Assembly: GCA_034005175.1 (NCBI GenBank)
Contig: JAVEVF010000108.1
Location: forward strand, 1-5,047
Reading direction: 5' to 3'
DNA length: 5,047 bases
Origin: JAVEVF01 sp034005175
GTDB taxonomy: Bacteria > Actinomycetota > Coriobacteriia > Anaerosomatales > SLCP01
The translations under genes were made by a program, and so were the position numbers. Numbering within the stretch: position 1 is the stretch's first letter; every line of letters begins with the position of its first letter. Shown piece by piece: positions 1 to 5,047 of the stretch. The notes beneath the pieces were generated by a model. The model made no database searches and was not told the DNA's origin. It saw only the letters and a list, made by a program, of their open reading frames with translations.

Positions 1-86
1 GATGACGGAGAAGAGTCGGCGCTACGCCTCCACTGCCAGGAAGGGAACCCAGAGACTGGGAGGTTCTCGGTGGAACACGCCGGCCG

Positions 87-89
87 TTC
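87..89 (+). promoter_or_regulatory. T-box specifier codon UUC (phenylalanine)
   Basis: TTC lies on the 3' side of the Stem I specifier loop. It is followed by one purine (G90) and then by CTCC, which closes the basal helix with GGAG at 7-10. A purine after the specifier triplet, followed by the basal helix and a GAGCTG-like segment (96-101), is the usual T-box arrangement. UUC would pair with the GAA anticodon of tRNA-Phe, which agrees with the downstream genes pheS and pheT. Confidence 0.85.
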
Positions 90-242
90 GCTCCCGAGCT
101 GCGACCTGAACGCATCTGCTTTAGAGTGCAAGTAGGGAAGCCGGATCCCCCGTTAGCGGGACAGCGTGGCAGCGAGGCCATGTGTCTGCTGGGCGCGACT
201 CGCTCTGCAACGAGGTGGGCCTGGCCTGCGAGCTGGGTCAAT

Positions 243-277
243 CGAGGTGGTACCGCGGGAGCCGACTCTCGTCCTCG
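243..277 (+). promoter_or_regulatory. T-box antiterminator helix with UGGU tRNA-acceptor bulge
   Basis: CGAGG (243-247) pairs with CCTCG (273-277). GCGGGAG (255-261) pairs with CTCTCGT (266-272), with G255-U272 and G258-U269 as wobbles, around a CCGA loop. Between the two helices lies the seven-base bulge TGGTACC (248-254). Its TGGU part is complementary to ACCA, the discriminator base A plus CCA of an uncharged tRNA-Phe. This is the canonical antiterminator form. Its 3' strand (266-277) is also needed for the terminator hairpin, so the two structures exclude each other. Confidence 0.9.
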
Positions 278-310
278 GATCTGCAAGATCCAGGAAGAGG
301 GCCGGCTCCC
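257..310 (+). terminator. T-box regulated terminator hairpin
   Basis: A long stem forms with GGGAGCCG (257-264) against CGGCTCCC (303-310), eight pairs. Inside it, CTC (268-270) faces GAG (297-299), CCT (273-275) faces AGG (292-294), and GGATCT (277-282) faces AGATCC (286-291) over a GCA loop. The stem uses bases 257-277 that the antiterminator needs, so it would form when charged tRNA or no tRNA is bound. The following U-tract is weak: TTGTGCTT at 311-318 has five T in eight. Attenuation is therefore the natural reading, but efficient intrinsic termination is not certain. Confidence 0.75.
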
Positions 311-367
311 TTGTGCTTGGCAGAAGGGATGCAAGCGGCCATCAGGCCAGGTGAGACGGCCCGTCGT

Positions 368-375
368 GAGAGAGG
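368..375 (+). promoter_or_regulatory. pheS ribosome binding site
   Basis: GAGAGAGG ends five bases before the ATG at 381 and supports that start. The spacer between the terminator and this site (311-367) shows only small palindromes: GGCC-ATCA-GGCC at 337-348 and GACGG-C-CCGTC at 355-365. No function can be assigned to them. Confidence 0.7.
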
Positions 376-380
376 CGTAG

Positions 381-1445
381 ATGAGCATCATCGATGAACT
401 GCAGTCACTGAGAGATTCCGCGATACAGCGCATCGAGGCCGCGGCTGACCTTGCGGCACTCGATTCGGTACGTGTGGAGGTTCTCGGAAAGAAGGGTTCG
501 CTCACCGGTGTGTTACGCGGGCTCGGCGGACTTCCGGCCGAGGATCGACCGGCCGTCGGCAAAGCCTCGAATGAGGTGCGCGCGGCCATAGAAGGAGTGC
601 TCGAGGCCCGCAAAGCCATTCTCGGAGAAGCAGCGCTTGAGGCGCGTGTGGCAGCTGACGCGGTGGATGTGACGCTTCCCGGCAGGAAGAGAATGCCTGG
701 GCGCAAGCACCTCATCAGTCAGATTGCCGATGAGATCGTCGACATCTTCACGGGACTGGGGTACTTGGTGGCCGAGGGTCCCGAGATCGAGCTCGATTAC
801 TACAACTTCACCGCGCTCAACCATCCACCTACGCATCCAGCACGCTCTGTGACTGACACCTTCTACGTCAAGGATCTCTCCGAGGGAGCGGTCGGGCAGG
901 AGGGCCCGCTCACCGATGTGTTGCTGCGCACGCACACAAGCCCTGTGCAGGTGCGCGTGATGGAGCGGCAGAAGCCGCCGGTCTACGTCATCTGCCCCGG
1001 ACGAGTGTACCGGCGCGATATCGCCGATCCTAGCCACCTGCCGCAGTTTCACCAGATCGAAGGGCTTGCGGTGGACGAGAGCATCACGTTCGGCGACCTC
1101 AAGGGGACACTCGATTACGTCTGCAAAGAGCTATTCGGGAAGGATCGCAAGACACGATTTCGCCCGCATTTCTTCCCGTTCACTGAACCCAGCGCGGAGG
1201 TGGATGTCTCCTGCGGCATCTGCGCGGGATCCGGATGCCGTTTCTGCAAGCACACCGGATGGCAGGAGATTCTTGGCTGCGGCATGGTCGATCCAAACGT
1301 CTTGAGCTATGTGGACATCGATCCGGAGACGCACACGGGATTCGCGTTCGGCATGGGAGTGGAGCGCATAGCCGCTCTCCGTTACGACATTCCTGACCTG
1401 CGCATGCTCGTCGAAGGAGATATGCGTTTCCTGAGGCAGTTCTAG
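381..1445 (+). CDS. pheS: Phenylalanine--tRNA ligase alpha subunit
   Basis: This is the catalytic subunit of cytoplasmic phenylalanyl-tRNA synthetase, which joins phenylalanine to tRNA-Phe using ATP and works as an alpha2-beta2 tetramer with PheT. The 354-residue protein is normal length for bacterial PheS. Residues 1-90 or so are the helical, coiled-coil tRNA-binding arm. The class II core follows: GYLVAEGPEIE (127-137) around motif 1, THTSPVQVRVM (184-194), GRVYRRD (207-213) and FHQIEGL (223-229) as the motif 2 region, and GFAFGMGVERIAALRYDI (320-337) as motif 3. Phe-pocket residues expected from the family are present (H185, S187, Q225, E227, and FPFTEPSAE at 265-273). The pocket alanine of the GFAFG motif is A322, implying normal selectivity for Phe. 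An insert with four cysteines, C278-x2-C281-x4-C286-x2-C289, looks like a metal knuckle known from some Gram-positive PheS proteins and absent from the E. coli type. The ATG at 381 has a good ribosome binding site, and the T-box leader lies directly upstream. Confidence 0.98.
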   Translation: MSIIDELQSLRDSAIQRIEAAADLAALDSVRVEVLGKKGSLTGVLRGLGGLPAEDRPAVGKASNEVRAAIEGVLEARKAILGEAALEARVAADAVDVTLPGRKRMPGRKHLISQIADEIVDIFTGLGYLVAEGPEIELDYYNFTALNHPPTHPARSVTDTFYVKDLSEGAVGQEGPLTDVLLRTHTSPVQVRVMERQKPPVYVICPGRVYRRDIADPSHLPQFHQIEGLAVDESITFGDLKGTLDYVCKELFGKDRKTRFRPHFFPFTEPSAEVDVSCGICAGSGCRFCKHTGWQEILGCGMVDPNVLSYVDIDPETHTGFAFGMGVERIAALRYDIPDLRMLVEGDMRFLRQF

Positions 1446-1476
1446 ACACAAGGCAATCATTCCGACCATCTGATAC

Positions 1477-1483
1477 GAAAGGA
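1477..1483 (+). promoter_or_regulatory. pheT ribosome binding site (long spacing)
   Basis: GAAAGGA is the only Shine-Dalgarno-like site in the 49-base pheS-pheT gap. It ends 11 bases before the ATG at 1495, which is longer than usual. An out-of-frame ATG at 1487 sits three bases after it and opens a seven-codon frame that stops at 1508-1510. The start at 1495 is preferred because MRVSMKWLKELVD matches the usual PheT beginning. ATG 1507 (M5) is a less likely alternative. Confidence 0.55.
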
Positions 1484-1494
1484 CACATGCCGAG

Positions 1495-3912
1495 ATGCGG
1501 GTCTCGATGAAGTGGCTGAAAGAGCTTGTTGACGTCGACCTTACCGTCGACGAGCTGGTTGACCGGCTCGACATGACAGGTACCGCAGTGGAGTCTGTGC
1601 ATGCAGTGGGGGAGGACTTCTCAGGTGTCGTCGTGGGGTCGGTGCTCGTAAAAGAGAAACATCCGGATGCCGACAAGCTCTCGTATTGCTTGGTCGACGT
1701 CGGCGGTGACGAGCCGCTGCGCATCGTTTGCGGAGCGACGAACTTCGAAGAGGGCGATCGCGTGCCGGTCGCGTGTGTGGGCGCCACGCTTCCTGGCGGC
1801 ATGACCATCAAGAAGACGAAGCTGCGCGGTGCGGTGAGCGAGGGCATGATGTGTTCGGCGGTTGAGCTTGGTCTTGGCGCGGATGCATCCGGTCTGCTCA
1901 TCCTGGAACCAGACGCGCCGGTGGGAATGGCTTTTGCCGAGTATCTTGGCGAAACGGACACCGTCATTGAACTCGAGGTCACGCCAAATCGCCCCGACTG
2001 CCTCTCGATGGTCGGTGTGGCACGAGAGGTGGGCGCCATCACGGGAAAGACGGCGACTGTGCCTGCCTCCACACCGCCTGAGTCAGGCGTGCCGGTGGTT
2101 GATTCAGTGAGTGTCGAGATCGCTGACCCGAACCTGTGCCCACGCTACACAGCCCGCCTCGTTCGCGATGTGCGAATCGGGCCATCACCTAAGTGGCTCG
2201 CCGAGCGTGTGGCGGCAGCGGGCGCCCGCTCGGTGAACAACGTCGTCGACATCACGAACTTGATCATGTTCGAGCTCGGCCAGCCGCTGCATGCGTTCGA
2301 CGCAGCCAAGCTCGCATGTCGTGACGGCAAGGCGGCCATCACGGTTCGCAGGGCAAAAGACGGTGAGCGGCTGAAGACGCTTGATGGCCAGAATAGGGTG
2401 CTTGATAGTGAGATGCTTGTCATCGCCGATGACAACGGCGCGATTGCGCTCGCGGGGGTCATGGGCGGCGAAGAGACAGAGGTCTGTGATGAGACCGTTG
2501 ACATCGTGCTGGAATCGGCTGGGTTCGACCCTGGTTCGGTGAGCCGCACGAGCCGCGCGCTGGGATTGATCTCAGAGGCATCCACGCGCTTCGAGCGCGG
2601 GCTTGATCCGGAAGGCTGCATACGCGCCGCCGACCGCGCGGCCGCGCTCATGGCCGAGCTTGCGGGTGGCACTGTCGCGCCAGGTGTCATCGACGTGTAT
2701 CCGGTGCCCTCTCGCCCTCGCGACCTCGAGCTGAGAGGGGCGAGACTCAATAGAGTCCTGGGGGCCGAGATCGATCTGCGGGAAAGCGCCCGCATCCTTA
2801 AGGCGCTCGGCCTCGGCGTGCAAGAAGCCCGCCCGGGTGTGTTACGCGTAACCGTCCCAACCTTTCGCCCCGACCTCACGCGGGAGATCGACCTCATAGA
2901 GGAGGTCGTGCGCGTGTGGGGCATGGAGCGAATCGTGTCCACACTGCCTGGCGGACGGGGTCGTGTGGGTCGGCTGACCGAACGGCAGCGGTGGCTGCGG
3001 CGCATTGACGCCACAATGCGATCGGCGGGGCTCAATGAGACCATGACCTACTCGTTCATCGATCCTGCTGATCTGGCGCACGCGCGTATGAGCATGGCCG
3101 AGGGAGAGGTGCTGGTCGAGCTCACCAACCCCATGTCCGAGGAGCAGGCGGTCATGCGCACCTCGTTGCTTCCGGGTCTCCTTCGCTCCGTGTCGTACAA
3201 CCAGCGTCGCGGTGTCCCCGATATCCACCTCTATGAGGTCGGTGCAGTGTTCTCCACGAGCCAGGGTCGCAAGTTGCCTCGCGAGCATGTCTCGCTCGGA
3301 GGCGTGATGGCAGGCATGTGGTCACGGCCGAGCTGGACGGGTGAGTCGATGACACTCGACTTCTTTGACGGCAAGGGCGTGCTCGAAGCGCTTGCCGAGG
3401 ATCTCTCCGTACGCAAATTCACCGTGCGCACGGTCGATCTTCCCTGGCTGCAGCCCGGTCGCAGCGCCGAGATCCTCTTCGATGGCAAGGTCGCCGGGTG
3501 GCTAGGCGAGGTGCACCCGGCCGTGGCATCGTCGTTTGAGGCCGACGTTCCGGTCGTCGCATTCGAACTCGCAATCGACGTGCTGCTCAAGACGGCTCGC
3601 CAACTGCGTACCTATGTTGATGTGCCGCGTTATCCCGCAGTGACCTTTGACCTCGCGCTCATCGTAGATGAGTCTGTGAGCGCGGGGCGGGTGGCACAAT
3701 CGATCACCAAGGCTGGTGGCGCGCTGTTGCATTCGGTGCGGCTGTTTGACGTGTACCGTGGTGCAGGCGTGCCTGAAGGTTCAAAATCGCTTGCGTGGGC
3801 GCTCTCGTACCGTGCTCCCGATCGTACGTTGGCTGAAGACGAGGTTCGTCCGGTGCACGAGAAGCTCATCCGGAAGGTCTCTGCAGCCGTGGGAGCTGAA
3901 CTGCGATCATAG
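1495..3912 (+). CDS. pheT: Phenylalanine--tRNA ligase beta subunit
   Basis: This is the large subunit of phenylalanyl-tRNA synthetase. It supplies tRNA binding and the editing site that hydrolyses mischarged Tyr-tRNA-Phe. At 805 residues it is a full-length, long-form bacterial PheT with domains in the usual order. An N-terminal segment MRVSMKWLKELVD leads into an OB-fold tRNA-binding domain (about 40-155, with HPDADKL at 56-62 and GMMCSAVELGL at 117-127). The B3/4 editing domain is at about 213-395. B5 is at about 408-477 and includes RPDLTREIDLIEEV, whose D460, D466, E469 and E470 fit the expected Mg-ligand positions. The catalytic-like core is at about 480-690 (NETMTYSFID 514-523, LTNPMSEEQAVMRTSLLP 543-560). 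A C-terminal FDX-ACB anticodon-binding domain begins at VPRYPAVTFD (710-719). Editing residues known from the Thermus enzyme seem retained: T254 and N255, H266 in PLHAFD, and E340 in VLESAGF. It lies 49 bases after pheS with no terminator between, so the two are almost certainly co-transcribed under the T-box. Confidence 0.98.
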   Translation: MRVSMKWLKELVDVDLTVDELVDRLDMTGTAVESVHAVGEDFSGVVVGSVLVKEKHPDADKLSYCLVDVGGDEPLRIVCGATNFEEGDRVPVACVGATLPGGMTIKKTKLRGAVSEGMMCSAVELGLGADASGLLILEPDAPVGMAFAEYLGETDTVIELEVTPNRPDCLSMVGVAREVGAITGKTATVPASTPPESGVPVVDSVSVEIADPNLCPRYTARLVRDVRIGPSPKWLAERVAAAGARSVNNVVDITNLIMFELGQPLHAFDAAKLACRDGKAAITVRRAKDGERLKTLDGQNRVLDSEMLVIADDNGAIALAGVMGGEETEVCDETVDIVLESAGFDPGSVSRTSRALGLISEASTRFERGLDPEGCIRAADRAAALMAELAGGTVAPGVIDVYPVPSRPRDLELRGARLNRVLGAEIDLRESARILKALGLGVQEARPGVLRVTVPTFRPDLTREIDLIEEVVRVWGMERIVSTLPGGRGRVGRLTERQRWLRRIDATMRSAGLNETMTYSFIDPADLAHARMSMAEGEVLVELTNPMSEEQAVMRTSLLPGLLRSVSYNQRRGVPDIHLYEVGAVFSTSQGRKLPREHVSLGGVMAGMWSRPSWTGESMTLDFFDGKGVLEALAEDLSVRKFTVRTVDLPWLQPGRSAEILFDGKVAGWLGEVHPAVASSFEADVPVVAFELAIDVLLKTARQLRTYVDVPRYPAVTFDLALIVDESVSAGRVAQSITKAGGALLHSVRLFDVYRGAGVPEGSKSLAWALSYRAPDRTLAEDEVRPVHEKLIRKVSAAVGAELRS

Positions 3913-3917
3913 GTGGA

Positions 3918-3946
3918 TGCACAGTCAGCTAGAATGCCAATAGAAT
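3918..3946 (+). promoter_or_regulatory. Possible upstream second promoter for argC
   Basis: TGCACA (3918-3923) and TAGAAT (3941-3946) are separated by 17 bases, and each matches its consensus hexamer at four or five of six positions. Transcription would start near 3953 and the RNA would contain the inverted repeat at 3965-4004. The AT-rich surroundings make chance matches likely, so this is only a candidate. Confidence 0.25.
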
Positions 3947-3947
3947 G
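3930..3947. repeat. Direct repeat TAGAATG, 11-base period
   Basis: TAGAATG occurs at 3930-3936 and again at 3941-3947. The copies start 11 bases apart, about one helical turn, so both would face the same side of the DNA. The pair lies just after pheT and upstream of the argC promoter. It could be part of a protein-binding site; there is no independent proof. Confidence 0.4.
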
Positions 3948-3957
3948 TATATATTGG
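3937..3957. repeat. Imperfect palindrome, candidate operator upstream of argC
   Basis: CCAATA (3937-3942) and TATTGG (3952-3957) form a six-base inverted repeat around an AT-rich nine-base centre, with one further symmetric pair (A3944/T3950). The size and position fit a dimeric repressor site, and ArgR would be the natural candidate before argC. The spacing does not fit the enterobacterial ARG box AAT-4-ATT: here it is AAT-6-ATT. The regulator is therefore left unnamed. Confidence 0.35.
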
Positions 3958-3964
3958 GCGATTC

Positions 3965-4004
3965 ATCTTGTTTCAGCGTATCGACTTTGACAGTTATACA
4001 AGAT
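3965..4004. repeat. Inverted repeat overlapping the argC promoter
   Basis: ATCTTGT (3965-3971) and ACAAGAT (3998-4004) are perfect seven-base inverted arms separated by 26 bases. The right arm lies inside the spacer of the argC promoter and the -35 hexamer lies between the arms. A bound protein would therefore block or alter RNA polymerase access. It does not look like an intrinsic terminator for pheT: the stem is AT-rich, the loop is long and no U-tract follows. Confidence 0.4.
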
Positions 4005-4015
4005 ATTGATAGGCT
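3987..4015 (+). promoter_or_regulatory. Predicted sigma-70-type promoter of argC
   Basis: A perfect TTGACA (3987-3992) is followed after exactly 17 bases by TAGGCT (4010-4015), a -10 hexamer of the TANNNT form common in high-GC Gram-positive bacteria. Transcription would start around 4022, giving a short leader of about 24 bases that contains the argC ribosome binding site. The 80 bases at 3931-4010 hold only 27 G or C (about 34 percent), far below the flanking genes, which fits a control region. Confidence 0.65.
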
Positions 4016-4034
4016 GGTGTCATCTTCCTGTTTC

Positions 4035-4041
4035 GAGAGGA
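4035..4041 (+). promoter_or_regulatory. argC ribosome binding site
   Basis: GAGAGGA precedes two tandem in-frame ATG codons at 4046 and 4049. The GAGAGG core ends five bases before the first and eight before the second, so both are usable. The first has the same spacing as pheS and is taken as the start. Confidence 0.65.
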
Positions 4042-4045
4042 TTGA

Positions 4046-5047
4046 ATGATGCCAGATGTCGCAATCGTTGGTGCGCCAGGGTACGCGGGCGCCGAACTCA
4101 CACGGTTGCTCGTTGCGCACCCTCACCTGCGGCCCGTCATGCTCACTTCCTCGACGGAGGCGGGCCGCACCGTGGCCGACGTCTACCCCGCGCTTGGGCC
4201 GTACACCGATGCCACCTATGTGAAACCCGATGTCGCTGCTATTGCCGAAACCTGCGAGGTCGCGTTTCTTGCTGTCCCGCATACTGCGGCACTGCAGATC
4301 GCACCTGAACTTCTCGCGCGTGGTGTAGTTGTCGTGGATGCATCAGCGGACTTCCGACTTTCCAGTGCCGAGGTGTACGAGGGGTGGTACGGTGTTGCGC
4401 ACACTTCCCCTGAGCTTCTGGTGGAGGCGGTCTACGGGCTGCCAGAGCTCGATCGGTCCGCGCTGCCCGGCGCTCGGCTCGTGGCGTGTCCCGGCTGCTA
4501 TCCCACCGCCACCTTGCTGGCATGTGCACCTGCTCTCGGGGCACACATCGTCTCGGCCGATCTCGTCATCGTCGATGCGAAGTCCGGCATCTCGGGAGCG
4601 GGACGTACTCCGGGGTCGGGTACGCATTACCCTTCGGTCGCAGGCTCGCTTTCCCCGTACAAGGTCACCACGCACCGCCACACGCCTGAGATCGCTCAGG
4701 AGATCTCGCGTATCACCAATCGTGAGGTCCGTCTCGTCTTCACTCCGCACCTCGTGCCGATGAGCCGAGGGCTGCTCGCGACGGTGTATCTGGAGCTGAC
4801 AACGCCACTTACGACAGACGAGGCCGTGGAGGTGTATCGACAACGGTACGCTGGCGAACCGTTCATCACCGTGCATGATGCCGGTCGCATGCCCTCGACG
4901 CTCGAAGTCCGGGGATCGAATCGCGCGCATATCGGGTTAGCGGTGGACGAAGCTGCGGGAGTGCTGGTGGCAGCCTGCGCTATCGACAATCTGGTCAAGG
5001 GAACCTCTGGCCAAGCCGTGCAGTGCGCGAATCTCGTGTTGGGGCTG
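4046..5047 (+). CDS. argC: N-acetyl-gamma-glutamyl-phosphate reductase (3' end cut by window)
   Basis: ArgC carries out the third step of arginine biosynthesis in the cytoplasm: NADPH-dependent reduction of N-acetylglutamyl-5-phosphate to N-acetylglutamate 5-semialdehyde. The frame stays open to the window edge for 334 codons. The family usually has about 345 residues, so only about ten should be missing. Visible features: an N-terminal Rossmann loop GAPGYAG (9-15), SSTEAGR (35-41), AVPHT (76-80), DASADFRL (98-105), the active-site segment CPGCYPT (148-154) with catalytic Cys151, KSGISGAGR (179-187), HRHTPE (210-215) with the expected catalytic His212, and FTPHLVPMSRG (232-242). The extra Cys148, where many members have Asn, is a small variation. 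A promoter and possible operators directly upstream suggest a separate transcription unit from pheST, probably the start of an arg operon running off the window. ATG 4049 is an equally acceptable start. No frameshift or stop is seen. Confidence 0.96.
   Translation, partial: MMPDVAIVGAPGYAGAELTRLLVAHPHLRPVMLTSSTEAGRTVADVYPALGPYTDATYVKPDVAAIAETCEVAFLAVPHTAALQIAPELLARGVVVVDASADFRLSSAEVYEGWYGVAHTSPELLVEAVYGLPELDRSALPGARLVACPGCYPTATLLACAPALGAHIVSADLVIVDAKSGISGAGRTPGSGTHYPSVAGSLSPYKVTTHRHTPEIAQEISRITNREVRLVFTPHLVPMSRGLLATVYLELTTPLTTDEAVEVYRQRYAGEPFITVHDAGRMPSTLEVRGSNRAHIGLAVDEAAGVLVAACAIDNLVKGTSGQAVQCANLVLGL

Larger units (their letters stand above)
1..310 (+). promoter_or_regulatory. T-box riboswitch leader of pheST (tRNA-Phe sensing)
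   Basis: This leader controls the downstream phenylalanyl-tRNA synthetase genes by sensing uncharged tRNA-Phe. Seen in the sequence: the base of Stem I, GGAG (7-10) pairing with CTCC (91-94), encloses a specifier loop with the purine-rich 5' side AAGAGT (11-16) and TTC on the 3' side. The Stem I elements AGAGA (51-55) and GGTGGAA (69-75) occur in the usual order. Stem II can form from CTGCTT (116-121) and AAGTAG (130-135). A IIA/B pseudoknot is suggested by CGG (142-144) with CCG (150-152) plus CCC (147-149) with GGG (158-160), around the typical CCCCCGTTA. An enlarged Stem III region fills about 164-242. The T-box itself, AGGTGGTACCGCG (245-257), differs from the usual AGGGTGGNACCGCG only in the G/A-rich run at its 5' end. 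The window starts at or just inside the leader, so the promoter is not visible. The identification is secure; the exact fold of distal Stem I is not. Confidence 0.93.

Noticed and set aside
355..365. Palindrome GACGG-C-CCGTC upstream of the pheS ribosome binding site
   Set aside because: Short, GC-only, with an almost loopless centre; such palindromes are common by chance at this GC content.
126..380. 84-codon open frame with a GTG start in the leader, ending at the base before the pheS ATG
   Set aside because: It lies over the T-box elements, has no ribosome binding site and its sequence resembles no family. The conserved RNA explains the region. The overlapping shorter frames at 166-354 and 182-397 fail for the same reasons.
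1528..1556. Repeated GTCGAC near the start of pheT
   Set aside because: It arises from repeated Val-Asp codons in VDVDLTVDE and has no sign of a separate function.
2890..2907. Hairpin GACCTC/GAGGTC with an internal Shine-Dalgarno-like AGGAGG in pheT
   Set aside because: It encodes the invariant DLIEEVV stretch of the B5 domain, so protein coding explains it. No start codon and frame of interest follow.
1131..3044. Long antisense open frames of about 300 codons opposite pheS and pheT (1131-2072 and 2145-3044)
   Set aside because: They are rich in Ser, Arg, Thr and Pro with no recognisable domains, as expected of the opposite strand of GC-rich codons. The sense strand encodes unmistakable PheS and PheT.
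3942..3957. Classical ARG box for ArgR
   Set aside because: The AAT and ATT half-sites are six bases apart instead of four, and the flanks do not fit. It is reported only as an unnamed palindrome.
4329..4763. 144-codon + strand frame, and antisense frames at 4343-4930 and 3929-4282
   Set aside because: They overlap argC, whose frame carries all family motifs; the alternatives have low-complexity, Arg/Ser-rich composition.

Overview
This window is an ordinary but well-preserved housekeeping segment of a high-GC bacterium. It holds a T-box riboswitch leader, pheS and pheT (the two subunits of phenylalanyl-tRNA synthetase), and then argC, an arginine-biosynthesis gene cut by the right edge. All genes lie on the + strand. 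High GC combined with a Bacillota-style T-box on pheST, and a PheS carrying a four-cysteine insert, suggests a deep-branching actinobacterium (Coriobacteriia-like) or a high-GC member of the Bacillota. The sequence alone does not settle which, and this placement is inference.

Layout. Positions 1-310 are a T-box leader without a convincing protein gene. It shows a UUC (Phe) specifier, a IIA/B-type pseudoknot, the T-box sequence with a UGGU bulge, and mutually exclusive antiterminator and terminator hairpins. Its promoter lies left of the window. Positions 311-380 are a short spacer ending in the pheS ribosome binding site. pheS (381-1445) and pheT (1495-3912) are intact, full-length and separated by 49 bases. 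Positions 3913-4045 form a clearly AT-rich gap with a good promoter for argC and several short repeats that could be operators. argC runs from 4046 to the end and lacks only roughly its last ten residues.

How it works together. When uncharged tRNA-Phe accumulates, its anticodon pairs with the specifier and its ACCA end pairs with the UGGU bulge. This stabilises the antiterminator and lets transcription enter pheST. PheS and PheT then assemble as a heterotetramer that charges tRNA-Phe. argC appears to begin a separate, presumably arginine-regulated unit, although no clear terminator separates it from pheT.

I found no previously undescribed system here. The points most worth checking are the detailed architecture of the T-box leader and the repeat-rich argC control region.
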